Source: Yeosuana marina
GTDB taxonomy: Bacteria > Bacteroidota > Bacteroidia > Flavobacteriales > Flavobacteriaceae
Direction of reading: 5' to 3'
Length of the DNA: 64,000 bases
Assembly: GCF_011762485.1 (NCBI RefSeq)
Contig: NZ_JAAKGI010000002.1
Location: forward strand, 186,001 to 250,000
How positions within the stretch are numbered: position 1 is the stretch's first letter; every line of letters starts with the position of its first letter. Shown piece after piece: positions 1 through 8,379 of this stretch. The translations under genes were made by a program, and so were the position numbers. The notes under the pieces are model-generated. The model had not been told where the DNA came from, did not search any database, and was given only the letters and a program-made list of their open reading frames with translations.

Positions 1-359
1 TGTTCTTTAATGGCTTGGTTCATTGACTTAGATCCAAAATCGATAATCTCTATTAAGGAGTCATTATCAATTTTATAATCGCCATAACCAAACCAATCTA
101 CTGAATCGGAGTCTTTAAAACGAGACCACATCACCTTTGAATTTGTATACATTTTAATTTGTTTATAGTCATCAGAGGCTTTTATAGTGTCAATTACTTG
201 ATTGTCCTTGTAATTGTAATAACTTATTAATTTCCAAGCGCCATTCATAGTTAGTTTTCCCGAAGACGATTTCATGTCATTTGATTCTATATTTGAATCA
301 GCTTTATTTTTACACGAGACCAAAAAAGTCAAGCATAAACAAAAAAATAGTGTTCTCAT
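1..359 (-). CDS. Small secreted lipoprotein, 3' end beyond window
   Basis: The reading frame starts with an ATG at 357-359 and stays open to the window edge, about 119 codons, so the C-terminus is missing. The first 16 residues form a lipoprotein signal (MRTLFFCLCLTFLVSC) with Cys16 as the lipidated residue. The mature part contains a pattern like lipocalin-like or META-type Bacteroidota lipoproteins (NGAWKLISYYNYKDNQ, later WFGYGDYKIDNDSLIEI), a Trp-rich small beta protein. I do not recognise a specific function. It is divergent from trxB with about 160 bases between the two starts. Confidence 0.75.
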   Translation of the reverse strand, partial: MRTLFFCLCLTFLVSCKNKADSNIESNDMKSSSGKLTMNGAWKLISYYNYKDNQVIDTIKASDDYKQIKMYTNSKVMWSRFKDSDSVDWFGYGDYKIDNDSLIEIIDFGSKSMNQAIKE

Positions 360-491
360 AATTCGTTTAGTTTAGTAATTGCTAATCATACAATTTACAA
401 AAAAAAGAGGCATCAACTTTATAAATAATTAGTAATTATTATGTGATAATAACTTTTGATAAATTGAATGTAAGTTTTACCGTAAAAATTC

Positions 492-499
492 TACTTTTG
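492..499 (+). promoter_or_regulatory. Possible -7 promoter element of trxB
   Basis: TACTTTTG matches the Bacteroidota -7 consensus TAnnTTTG and lies 23 bases before the trxB ATG. The nearest upstream TTG (464-466) is 25 bases away, further than the usual spacing of about 19-21, so only the -7 half is convincing. Confidence 0.4.
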
Positions 500-522
500 T
501 TGTACTTAAATTAAATTTGATT

Positions 523-1503
523 ATGGCACAAAATGTTGAGAAAGTAAATTGTCTTATTATTGGTTCTGGACCCGCAGGTTATACGGCCGCAATTTACGCG
601 GCTAGGGCTAATATGAAACCTGTTTTATATCAGGGAATGCAACCAGGAGGACAATTAACCACTACTAATGAAGTAGAAAATTTTCCAGGATATCCAAATG
701 GAATTACAGGACCTGAAATGATGATTGAGTTACAAAAACAAGCACAACGTTTTGACGCAGATATTAGAGATGGTTGGGTAACAAAAGTTGACTTTTCGGG
801 GGGTATACACAAAGTTTGGATTAATGAAACTACTGAAATTCATTGTGAAACTGTTATTATTTCTACAGGAGCATCTGCTAAATATTTAGGATTAGATTCA
901 GAACAAAAATATTTAAAATTAGGTGGAGGGGTTTCAGCCTGTGCGGTTTGTGATGGGTTCTTCTACAGAAATCAAGAAGTAGTCATTGTTGGAGCTGGAG
1001 ACTCTGCTTGTGAAGAAGCTCATTATTTATCCAAACTTTGTAAAAAAGTAACGATGTTAGTAAGAAGAGATGAGTTCAGAGCTTCTAAAATAATGGCAGA
1101 CAGAGTTAAGCATACAGAAAATATAGAAATTCTATTTAACACAGAAACAGACGAGGTTTTAGGTGATGGGCAAGTGGTTACAGGAGTAAGAGTATTTAAC
1201 AATAAAACCAATGAAAAACACGAAATTCCTGCAACAGGGTTCTTTGTGGCTATTGGACATAAACCTAATACCAATATTTTTAAAGAGTATTTAGAATTAG
1301 ATGAAACGGGTTATATTATTAATAAACCTGGTACTTCAAAGACTAATGTAGCTGGTGTTTTCGTGTCTGGTGATGCTGCAGATCATGTGTATAGACAAGC
1401 AATTACAGCAGCTGGAACAGGTTGTATGGCAGCCTTAGATGCAGAAAGATATCTAGCAGCTAAAGATTCGACTTTTGAAGTATCAACTTCTACGTATAAT
1501 TAG
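523..1503 (+). CDS. trxB: Thioredoxin-disulfide reductase
   Basis: FAD- and NADPH-dependent reductase that keeps cytoplasmic thioredoxin reduced. The N-terminus has the FAD-binding GSGPAGYTAAIYAARA motif, the middle carries the redox-active pair C140-A-V-C143 followed by DG, then the NADPH-binding GAGDSACEEA motif, and the C-terminal part has the second FAD contact SGDAADHVYRQAITAAGTG. At 326 residues it is full length for the low-molecular-weight TrxB family. A TTG codon six bases upstream is in frame, but the ATG at 523 is the better start. It is followed by a strong terminator and then tRNA-Pro, so it is probably monocistronic and part of the core chromosome flanking the island. Confidence 0.97.
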   Translation: MAQNVEKVNCLIIGSGPAGYTAAIYAARANMKPVLYQGMQPGGQLTTTNEVENFPGYPNGITGPEMMIELQKQAQRFDADIRDGWVTKVDFSGGIHKVWINETTEIHCETVIISTGASAKYLGLDSEQKYLKLGGGVSACAVCDGFFYRNQEVVIVGAGDSACEEAHYLSKLCKKVTMLVRRDEFRASKIMADRVKHTENIEILFNTETDEVLGDGQVVTGVRVFNNKTNEKHEIPATGFFVAIGHKPNTNIFKEYLELDETGYIINKPGTSKTNVAGVFVSGDAADHVYRQAITAAGTGCMAALDAERYLAAKDSTFEVSTSTYN

Positions 1504-1511
1504 AAAAACTT

Positions 1512-1551
1512 AATTAAAAAGAGTGCTAATTGTTCTGTCTTTTTAATTTTT
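1512..1551 (+). terminator. Rho-independent terminator after trxB
   Basis: AATTAAAAAGA (1512-1522) pairs perfectly with TCTTTTTAATT (1538-1548) around a 15-base loop and runs into further T residues. It lies 8 bases after the trxB stop and just before the tRNA gene. Confidence 0.7.
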
Positions 1552-1554
1552 AAA

Positions 1555-1629
1555 CGGGATGTGGCGCAGTCCGGTTAGCGTACACGGCTGGGGGCCGTGT
1601 GGTCGCAGGTTCAAATCCTGTCATCCCGA
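1555..1629 (+). tRNA. tRNA-Pro (anticodon GGG)
   Basis: A complete cloverleaf can be drawn: acceptor arms CGGGATG (1555-1561) and CATCCCG (1622-1628), anticodon stem CACGG/CCGTG with loop CTGGGGG giving anticodon GGG, and a T arm containing GGTTCAAATCC. The C1-G72 pair and A73 discriminator are typical of bacterial proline tRNA. CCA is not encoded. Its 3' end, next to an integrase gene in the same orientation, is the likely attachment core of an integrated island. Confidence 0.95.
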
Positions 1630-1704
1630 CAATTTGGGTATCAATGGATATCAAAAGAATGGTAATTAAATGATATTCAGCGTTTTAATATTTTGTTTGA
1701 ATTC

Positions 1705-1728
1705 ATTTGTACCCATTTGAGTACAAAT
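1705..1728. repeat. Perfect 8-bp inverted repeat between tRNA and integrase
   Basis: ATTTGTAC (1705-1712) and GTACAAAT (1721-1728) are exact inverted copies around an 8-base loop. The position between the presumed attachment core and the integrase start fits a recombinase or excisionase binding site, but a simple hairpin cannot be excluded. Confidence 0.4.
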
Positions 1729-1733
1729 TTGAA

Positions 1734-1756
1734 GGTGTCCTATTAGGTGTCCTATT
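1734..1756 (+). repeat. Tandem GGTGTCCTATT repeat, possible integrase arm sites
   Basis: GGTGTCCTATT occurs at 1734-1744 and again at 1746-1756, separated by one base. Short direct repeats beside the attachment core are the usual form of arm-type binding sites for tyrosine recombinases with an N-terminal arm-binding domain, which the next gene has. Functional assignment is inference. Confidence 0.5.
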
Positions 1757-1860
1757 TTTAGGAAATAATTTCTTAAATTTGTATTAGAAGTAGTATCTTA
1801 TTTCATCTTTACAGCGATTTGGCTTTCGTTTAACTGATTTATTCATCAAAAACGAAAGTA

Positions 1861-3147
1861 ATGACATTCCTAAAAACCTTCAATGTCCATTTTTGGCTAA
1901 AAATGACGGTCTTAAGAAAAGACGGAACATTCCCGATTTATGCAAGGATTACAATAGATGGCAAACGAGCCGATCTAAGTACCAAACAAACCACCTTAGA
2001 ACATAGCTGGTGCAAAAATGCACGGCGTATCAAGCCCAAATTTTCAGGTTCCAAGGAAATCAATGATGTCCTTGAAAACATCCAGTCCAGAATAGTTTTA
2101 TGCTATAGACAACTATCTGACAGCGGCGTTGTTGTTTCTGCCCAGGCAGTTAAATTAAGGTATTTGGGCAAGGACAAACCTGTTGCCACAATTGATGACC
2201 TAATACATTATCATAGGGAGAATGATTTGATCTATTTAACTCCTGGAACGGCCAAAAACTATCCGTCTACGGAAAAATACCTTCATAGGTTTATTTTGAA
2301 AAAGTTTAAGTCAACAGATTATTATTTAAAGAACATAAATTATTCCTTTGTGGCCAGCTTTGAAAGTTACCTGAGACACTGTGCACCTTTAAGAAAGGCG
2401 CAGCCCCTAGGAAATAATGGCATAATGAAGCACATGGAACGTTTTCAAAAACTAACAACCTTGGCGTTGAAACATGGCTGGATAAAAGAAAACCCTTTTT
2501 CCTTATATCAGTTAAAGTTTGAGGAATTCGATAGTGCCTTTTTGGACCAAATAGAAATTGATAGAGTTAAATCGCTAAATTCGAGCAATGTTTCATTAGA
2601 AGACACCAAGAACATTTTTATCTTTTCTTGCTACACAGGTTTATGTTACATAGAGGTGAAGAATCTCAATACCAAAAGTATAGTTAAGGGAATAGACGGT
2701 GAACAATGGATAATGGTCAAGCGACAAAAAACAAAAACCCCTGTAAAAGTGCCACTTCTCAATGAGGCAAAAGGAATATTGGAGATTTATAGAGATCATC
2801 CCTGTGAACAGAATGGCTATAAGCTTTTACCTGTGCTTAGCAGCCAAAAGGTCAATAAGCATTTAAAGAACATCGCTGGGTTATGTGGTATTGATAAAAA
2901 ACTAACATTCCATGTTGCACGCCACACCTTCGCCACTACAATAACCCTTTTAAATAATGTGCCACTGGTCACGGTATCAAATCTTTTGAGTCATAAAAAA
3001 ATTTCCACGACCCAAAAGTATGCCCGTGTCATAGAGACAAAGATTAGCAGGGATATGTTGAAGCTTAAGAAAACCTTAGAGGTGATTAATCTAAAAAGTG
3101 AAAAACGTAAAAAGTCAGATACAATGGGGCATTTGAGAATTGTTTAG
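1861..3147 (+). CDS. Tyrosine recombinase / integrase of the island
   Basis: Site-specific recombinase, 428 residues, with the Bacteroidota layout: N-terminal arm-binding domain (about 1-90), SAM-like core-binding domain (about 105-220) and C-terminal catalytic domain. The catalytic set H351-x-x-R354, H378 and the nucleophile Y387 (TTQKYARV) is intact. The position of the first catalytic arginine (normally TGLRYSE) reads TGLCYIE with Cys262; loss of this residue is known in Bacteroides conjugative-transposon integrases such as IntDOT, where another arginine compensates. Its place immediately after tRNA-Pro and in the same direction marks the left end of an integrative element. No excisionase or transfer genes are visible in this window. 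Confidence 0.92.
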   Translation: MTFLKTFNVHFWLKMTVLRKDGTFPIYARITIDGKRADLSTKQTTLEHSWCKNARRIKPKFSGSKEINDVLENIQSRIVLCYRQLSDSGVVVSAQAVKLRYLGKDKPVATIDDLIHYHRENDLIYLTPGTAKNYPSTEKYLHRFILKKFKSTDYYLKNINYSFVASFESYLRHCAPLRKAQPLGNNGIMKHMERFQKLTTLALKHGWIKENPFSLYQLKFEEFDSAFLDQIEIDRVKSLNSSNVSLEDTKNIFIFSCYTGLCYIEVKNLNTKSIVKGIDGEQWIMVKRQKTKTPVKVPLLNEAKGILEIYRDHPCEQNGYKLLPVLSSQKVNKHLKNIAGLCGIDKKLTFHVARHTFATTITLLNNVPLVTVSNLLSHKKISTTQKYARVIETKISRDMLKLKKTLEVINLKSEKRKKSDTMGHLRIV

Positions 3148-3360
3148 CGAATTAATAAAATTCTACTAGATACAAGTAAGTGGATAGGGCGCCCAATGTG
3201 AGCCGCTTTCAACGGATAAAAGTAAGCATAGCAATAATTTATTGTAAACCTTTTTATAGCTTAGGTAAAAAGAGTTTTTAAGTGGTTCAAAATTTTCCTT
3301 TTTTACTGGTTTACTGTAACCGTTTTTTGCACACAGGGTTATAACAAAACTATAAAGCAT

Positions 3361-4507
3361 TTATAAACGATATTTTTTCAAAACCTTTAAGTGTGGCAAA
3401 AAAGTTAGGAAAAGCATGACCGTTCTTATTATTTGATAAGAGAGCCAATCTACAAGCCTGTTAAGGATACTTGCTCTTCGTTTAAGGTTACTCTTGGTAA
3501 TTTTCCTGCATTTATTTATTACATTATTAAAATCCTTGCGTAAGGCTTCAGCAAAATCGGGTGAATATATTCCCACATTCATTTCAATGCTGCCAAAGCA
3601 ACTCAAACTGTTCAGGTTAAACGATCCAATTGTGGCCCATTGGTTATCTACCACTGCCGCTTTGCCGTGCAGAACAGACTTATTCCACTCATACACTTCA
3701 ATGCCTTGGGCTATAAAGGAGGAATATAAATGTTCAGTTGCCCTATGTACTAAAGGGACATCACTAACACCTGCTAAAATAACTATTATTTTCACTCCTC
3801 TATTGCTGGCTTTTTTAAGCGCTTTAGACATCTTTATTCCTGGTAAAAAATAGGAGCCTAACAGGACTATTTCTTTTTTGGCTTGAAGTATTGCATTTGT
3901 ATATGCATCACAAACCTCTGTTTTCCTTTTCAACCAGTCATTTTGTATAATTCCAATAAGTGTTCCGCTACCGGCCGAATGAAAAACGGGTTTAATCTTT
4001 TTGAAACTTCCCTTCTTAAAAAAAATAATCAGAGCACAGTTTTTGTAAATCCGCGGACACGGGACAATCTAATTTCACAGCATAGTCAAGCCAAGGTTCC
4101 AATTCTTTGGATCCGTGATATTTATCTGCTATATTGATTCCACCTATCAGCGCCGTTTTTCCATCTACAACCACTACTTTGTGGTGCATACGCCTGCCCA
4201 GATAAAAATTGTTCAAGGAGAATAAAGGTAAAAAAAACCTTATCAGAATACCGTGTTGTATCAAATCCTGTACAAAATTATCCGGAAGTACGGAACTACC
4301 AAAAGCATCCAATAAAACATAGACTTTTACTTTCCGTTCGGCAGCTTTTTTTAAGCAGGATGCAACACTATTTCCTGTTTCATCGTTCTCAAAAATATAG
4401 GTTTGAAGATGGATTTCTCTTTGAGCATTTTCAATCATTTTTGTTAGTTGATAAAAATATTCTTCTCCTGAATGTAGAAGTTGAATATGGTCCTTATATG
4501 TGCTCAT
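3361..4507 (-). pseudogene. Cardiolipin synthase-like phospholipase D protein, split by a frameshift
   Basis: Two reading frames, 4016-4507 and 3361-3933, together give one protein of about 380 residues with two phospholipase D domains. The first carries HHKVVVVD followed by GGINIADKYHG, the second HGKAAVVD followed by GSFNLNSLS; both HKD motifs are intact. They are joined by an eight-base A run on the plus strand (4018-4025). Removing one base gives continuous coding through the gap (reading DYFFKKGKFQKIKPVFH), so the break is a single-base homopolymer slip. The size fits ClsB-like enzymes that make cardiolipin from phosphatidylglycerol or phosphatidylethanolamine. The slip could be a real inactivation, a reversible phase-variable switch, or a sequencing error. 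Confidence 0.8.
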
Positions 4508-4640
4508 CTCAAATCCTTTATTTTCATTTCTATCCAGTGTTTACCAATGATACAAAGCGAAGCTTTTAAATAGTTTGCTTTTGAATTATTAGAAATATAT
4601 TCATTCTTTGATTAAAATATTCTATTTATCCTCCATTAAA

Positions 4641-5864
4641 TCAAGTTTTGTGCTTTAATTTTAGCAAAGGTAAAATCAAGCCCATAGTAGCCAATACTAT
4701 AATACCAGCAACAACAAAAGGATAATAAAATCCTCCAGAAATTAACCAAACCCCTAAAATTGGACCTAAAATCTGACCAACACTATTAGTTGAACTTTGT
4801 ATGGAAATGTTCCTGCCTGTGTTCTCCTTTGAAATCAAGGATACCGCGGAAAGTAAATTAGGAGTCACCAAAGCACCACCAATTGCGAAAATAATAATCA
4901 TTACATAAACATATAAACCATTATTAAAAAAAGGAAAGGCAATAAGAGAACCCCCAGTTATTAATAAACCTAAAGCTATTTGCTGTTTTGAAGACATGAT
5001 TTTTTCTCCATAAGTTGCAAATACAGGTTGTAAAATTGCCATAACCGAACCACAGAGCATAAAGCCAAGGCCGACTTGCTTACTGTTAAAGCTTAATTCA
5101 TCTTTACCATAAATGGAGAATACAGTTTCAAATAAAGTAACTACAAATTGCATTACAAAAGAGAGTATTAACAGGACAATGAAATATTTGTTAAATGAAA
5201 AACGTAAACTTATTGTTTTGGTTGTTATCTTATGAAAGGGTACAGTATTTTTTAACCATTTTGATAGAATGATTAGGACTATTAATCCAAGCATCGCCAC
5301 AAAAATGAATGGTACTGAAAACCGATTTAAATGCAGTACGCCAATTGAATACTCTAAATGTAATGGTGTTTGAGAAAGGAATCCTCCAATTACAGGTCCA
5401 AAAATAACCCCAGAACTAATAGCAACTCCGGACCAAGCCATTATTTTTGTTCTTCGTTTTGTAGAAGTAATGTCACTTAAATATGCATTACTTACAGGGA
5501 TAACGGAAGAAGTGAATATTCCTCCAAAAATTCGCGCAAAATAAAGCATAATTAATGAGGTAGCAAAACCAGTAAGCAATTGCATTATTATAAAACCTAT
5601 CAATCCACAAATAATGATGGGTTTACGACCATATTTGTCGGAAAGCTTTCCCCAAACTACCACAAAAAGCAATTGAAAAAGCGGATAAATACTGGTGAGT
5701 AAACCAATATGGAAATTTACAAGATCCGAATCTAGATTGTCCTTTAACGCTAATCTTTCGGTATAGTAGGGAAGGGTAGGTAATAAAATACCATAACCCA
5801 ACATCACTACAAATAAACTCAACAGGATCAAAACTATCCTGTTGAGTTTTTCTTTTCTTTTCAT
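4641..5864 (-). CDS. MFS efflux transporter, 12 membrane segments
   Basis: Major facilitator superfamily exporter, 407 residues, about 12 hydrophobic segments. The loop between segments 2 and 3 holds motif A (GKLSDKYGRKPII), and segment 5 has the exporter-type glycine/proline pattern SGVAISSGVIFGPVIGG typical of TetA-like drug:H+ antiporters. Its ATG follows the stop of the upstream CopB-type ATPase gene with no spacer, so the two are co-transcribed and probably coupled in translation. Substrate cannot be read from sequence; the operon suggests a toxic compound or metal chelate. The first codons also encode a strong RNA hairpin (see the separate entry at 5818-5846). Confidence 0.88.
   Translation of the reverse strand: MKRKEKLNRIVLILLSLFVVMLGYGILLPTLPYYTERLALKDNLDSDLVNFHIGLLTSIYPLFQLLFVVVWGKLSDKYGRKPIIICGLIGFIIMQLLTGFATSLIMLYFARIFGGIFTSSVIPVSNAYLSDITSTKRRTKIMAWSGVAISSGVIFGPVIGGFLSQTPLHLEYSIGVLHLNRFSVPFIFVAMLGLIVLIILSKWLKNTVPFHKITTKTISLRFSFNKYFIVLLILSFVMQFVVTLFETVFSIYGKDELSFNSKQVGLGFMLCGSVMAILQPVFATYGEKIMSSKQQIALGLLITGGSLIAFPFFNNGLYVYVMIIIFAIGGALVTPNLLSAVSLISKENTGRNISIQSSTNSVGQILGPILGVWLISGGFYYPFVVAGIIVLATMGLILPLLKLKHKT
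5818..5846 (-). promoter_or_regulatory. Perfect 11-bp RNA hairpin inside the start of the MFS gene
   Basis: CTCAACAGGAT and ATCCTGTTGAG are exact inverted copies around a 7-base loop, covering about codons 7-16 of the MFS gene on its coding strand. Sitting directly at the ATPase/MFS junction, it could lower translation or stabilise the upstream message. No T run of terminator quality follows on the minus strand; on the plus strand the repeat is followed by T residues. Confidence 0.5.
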
Positions 5865-8060
5865 TTATTTTTTGCTGATTTTTCGCTTTAATAATTGCGC
5901 ATTAATGGCCACTATAATTGTACTCAAACTCATAAAAACAGCTCCTACTGCTGGTCCTAAAACAAAGCCCGAAGAATATAGAACTCCAGCCGCTAGCGGA
6001 ATAGCCACAACGTTATAACCTGTAGCCCAAATTAAATTTTGGATCATTTTGTTATAGGTGGCTTTTCCAAACAATATTAAGTTGGCAATGTCCTGTGGAT
6101 TACTATTCACCAAAATAATATCGGCTGTTTCAGCAGCCACATCTGTACCTGAACCAACGGCTATCCCAACATTTGCTTGTGCAAGTGCAGGTGCATCATT
6201 TACACCATCTCCCGTCATCGCTACGAATTCACCTTTGCCTTGTAGATCTTTTACGATTTCCACTTTTTGGTGCGGTAGCACTTCAGCATAATAGCCATCC
6301 AAACCAAGTTTATCGCTAACCGCTTTAGCTGTTTTTTCATTGTCACCAGTTGCCATCAAGACTTTGATATTGTTTTTTTTGAATACTTTGATGGCTTCCG
6401 CAGATTCTGGTCTAATCTCATCGGCAAGGGCAATATATCCAGCAAGTTTTCCCTCAATTAAAATAAATACTACTGTTTCAGCGGCATCACTATATGCATC
6501 TTTGGGAATGCTTATTTTTTCATCTCTGAGATAACCCGGACTCACCACTTTTACTTTTTTGCCCTCAACAGTTGCCTCAACCCCTTTACCCGTAATGGCT
6601 TTGAAATTTTCAGGTTTTGGGATAGTAACTTTATTTTCTTTGACCTTCTTGATGATGCCAACGGCAATAGGATGTTCCGAACTTTGTTCTAATGCACTGG
6701 CCAGTCGTAAAACTTCTTCCGAAGAGTACTTTTTATCTACCGATTCTATACGAGTAACACCAAAATCCCCTTTGGTCAATGTTCCTGTTTTATCGAAGAG
6801 TAATACCGATATTTTTCGCGATTCTTCAAATGCTGTCCTATTACGGATCAATAGTCCATTTTGTGCAGAAACTGCCGTAGAGATTGCAACAACTAATGGA
6901 ATAGCGAGACCCAATGCGTGAGGGCAAGCAATTACCATAACTGTAACCATTCTTTCTAATGCATATACAAATGGAAATCCTAGAATTAACCATGTCGCCA
7001 ATGTACCAAATCCAATAGCCAAGGCAATATAAGTCAACCATTTTGCAGCTCGATCCGATAGATTTTGCATTTTAGATTTGGTTTTTTGGGCTTCTTCAAC
7101 CATAGTAATAACCTTGTTGAGATAGCTATCTTTACCAGTATGTTCCACCTTGACTTTTAAGGTGCTATTTCCGTTTACTGAACCGCCAATAACTTTGTCA
7201 TTCAACTCCTTTTTGACCGGTTTGGATTCTCCAGTAAGCATAGATTCGTTTAGGTAACTTGTGCCTTCTGTGATGATTCCATCTGCAGGGACTTTCTCCC
7301 CAGGTTTTATTAAGATAATGTCATCTTTCAATAAGTCTTCTAATTTAATATCTTCAATAATTTCACCTTTTACTCGGTGTGCTTCTGCTGGCATCATATT
7401 TACCAACAATTGCAATGCTTTTGAGGCCCCCAAAACACTCTTCATCTCTATCCAGTGGCCAATAAGCATAATAGCGATTAGTGTAGCCAGTTCCCAGAAA
7501 AAATCGACCCCTTTTAGACCAAAAACCGTGGCAGAACTATAAAAATATGCAACGCTTATCGCCATGGCAATTAGAGTCATCATTCCAGGCGCGGTTTTTT
7601 TAACTTCGGACCAAAAACCTTTTAAAAATGGCCAACCACCATAAAAATATACTACTGTGGAAAGGGTAAAAAGAATATATGGATTTCCTGGAAGTAAAAG
7701 TTCATATCCAAAAAATTCCTGAATCATTGGCGAGAATAGCAATATGGGAACGGTTAGGATTATAGTTACCCAAAAACGTTTTCTAAAATCGGCAATCATC
7801 ATTTTATGATGGTCATGCCCTGCCATTCCCATAGGAATAGCACCATGGTCATGATCCATTTTAGAATGGTCTTCTTTTTTGTGTTTCATCTTTGAATGAT
7901 CCCTTTTACTGTGGTCCATCCTACTATGGTCGTCCGATTTTGGGTCTTCCATTTTCGAGTGATCCATTTTTGAGTGGTCATCTTTGTTATGATTCATTTT
8001 AGAATGATCCATCTTTGAATGATCCATTTTTTTGTCCTTGTGATCTTTGTTATTGTCCAT
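5865..8060 (-). CDS. copB: CopB-type heavy-metal P-type ATPase with Met/His-rich N-terminus
   Basis: P1B-3 ATPase of 731 residues that exports copper or silver from the cytoplasm. The membrane metal site is C379-P-H381 (IACPHALGLAIP), which separates CopB from the CPC-type CopA. D423-KTGT is the phosphorylated aspartate motif, TGES the actuator loop, and [17 protein letters not shown] the hinge. The first 75 residues are a low-complexity stretch of repeated DHSKM units, about ten copies, full of His and Met, likely a metal-binding tail in place of a folded HMA domain. It lies upstream of the MFS exporter in one operon and downstream of an unrelated small gene 17 bases away. Confidence 0.93.
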   Translation of the reverse strand: MDNNKDHKDKKMDHSKMDHSKMNHNKDDHSKMDHSKMEDPKSDDHSRMDHSKRDHSKMKHKKEDHSKMDHDHGAIPMGMAGHDHHKMMIADFRKRFWVTIILTVPILLFSPMIQEFFGYELLLPGNPYILFTLSTVVYFYGGWPFLKGFWSEVKKTAPGMMTLIAMAISVAYFYSSATVFGLKGVDFFWELATLIAIMLIGHWIEMKSVLGASKALQLLVNMMPAEAHRVKGEIIEDIKLEDLLKDDIILIKPGEKVPADGIITEGTSYLNESMLTGESKPVKKELNDKVIGGSVNGNSTLKVKVEHTGKDSYLNKVITMVEEAQKTKSKMQNLSDRAAKWLTYIALAIGFGTLATWLILGFPFVYALERMVTVMVIACPHALGLAIPLVVAISTAVSAQNGLLIRNRTAFEESRKISVLLFDKTGTLTKGDFGVTRIESVDKKYSSEEVLRLASALEQSSEHPIAVGIIKKVKENKVTIPKPENFKAITGKGVEATVEGKKVKVVSPGYLRDEKISIPKDAYSDAAETVVFILIEGKLAGYIALADEIRPESAEAIKVFKKNNIKVLMATGDNEKTAKAVSDKLGLDGYYAEVLPHQKVEIVKDLQGKGEFVAMTGDGVNDAPALAQANVGIAVGSGTDVAAETADIILVNSNPQDIANLILFGKATYNKMIQNLIWATGYNVVAIPLAAGVLYSSGFVLGPAVGAVFMSLSTIIVAINAQLLKRKISKK

Positions 8061-8077
8061 ATTATTCTATTTAAGTT

Positions 8078-8371
8078 TTATCGTAATTTTTTTCGCATTG
8101 CTTCTGAAATGTTTTTGGCATACATACCGTAGGCATCTACCAAAAGCCCTTTAACTCCATTTTTGGAAGAAATGGCATAAAGTATGCTGTTGTCATCTGT
8201 ACTGCTCATTCCTTCAAAACGATATATTTTATCAACTTCAAAATCTTCTGGGTTGATTTGCAATTTCAGAGATGCACATTCTAAACAAGTTGGTTTAAGG
8301 TTAAAATTATATGTATAATCGTTCGTCTGTAAATCGTTTATTGCCTCTGAAAGGGTGTCGTAATTTTTCAT
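8078..8371 (-). CDS. Conserved small protein of unknown function
   Basis: A 97-residue soluble protein, mixed alpha/beta, with a start that reads MKNYDTLSEAINDLQ and a middle segment with two cysteines (CLECASLKL). The C-terminal part (NGVKGLLVDAYGMYAKN) is rich in small residues. Proteins of this appearance are widespread in flavobacteria and are sometimes named after PRPP synthetase in databases, but I see no phosphoribosyltransferase motif in it. It is 8 bases downstream of the next gene and upstream of the CopB ATPase gene in the same direction. Confidence 0.65.
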   Translation of the reverse strand: MKNYDTLSEAINDLQTNDYTYNFNLKPTCLECASLKLQINPEDFEVDKIYRFEGMSSTDDNSILYAISSKNGVKGLLVDAYGMYAKNISEAMRKKLR

Positions 8372-8379
8372 CTTTTTCT

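Noticed and set aside
3166..3360. A 64-codon minus-strand frame between integrase and phospholipase D gene
   Set aside because: Low-complexity composition, no signal or motif, and no conserved pattern. Could be coding but I cannot support it.
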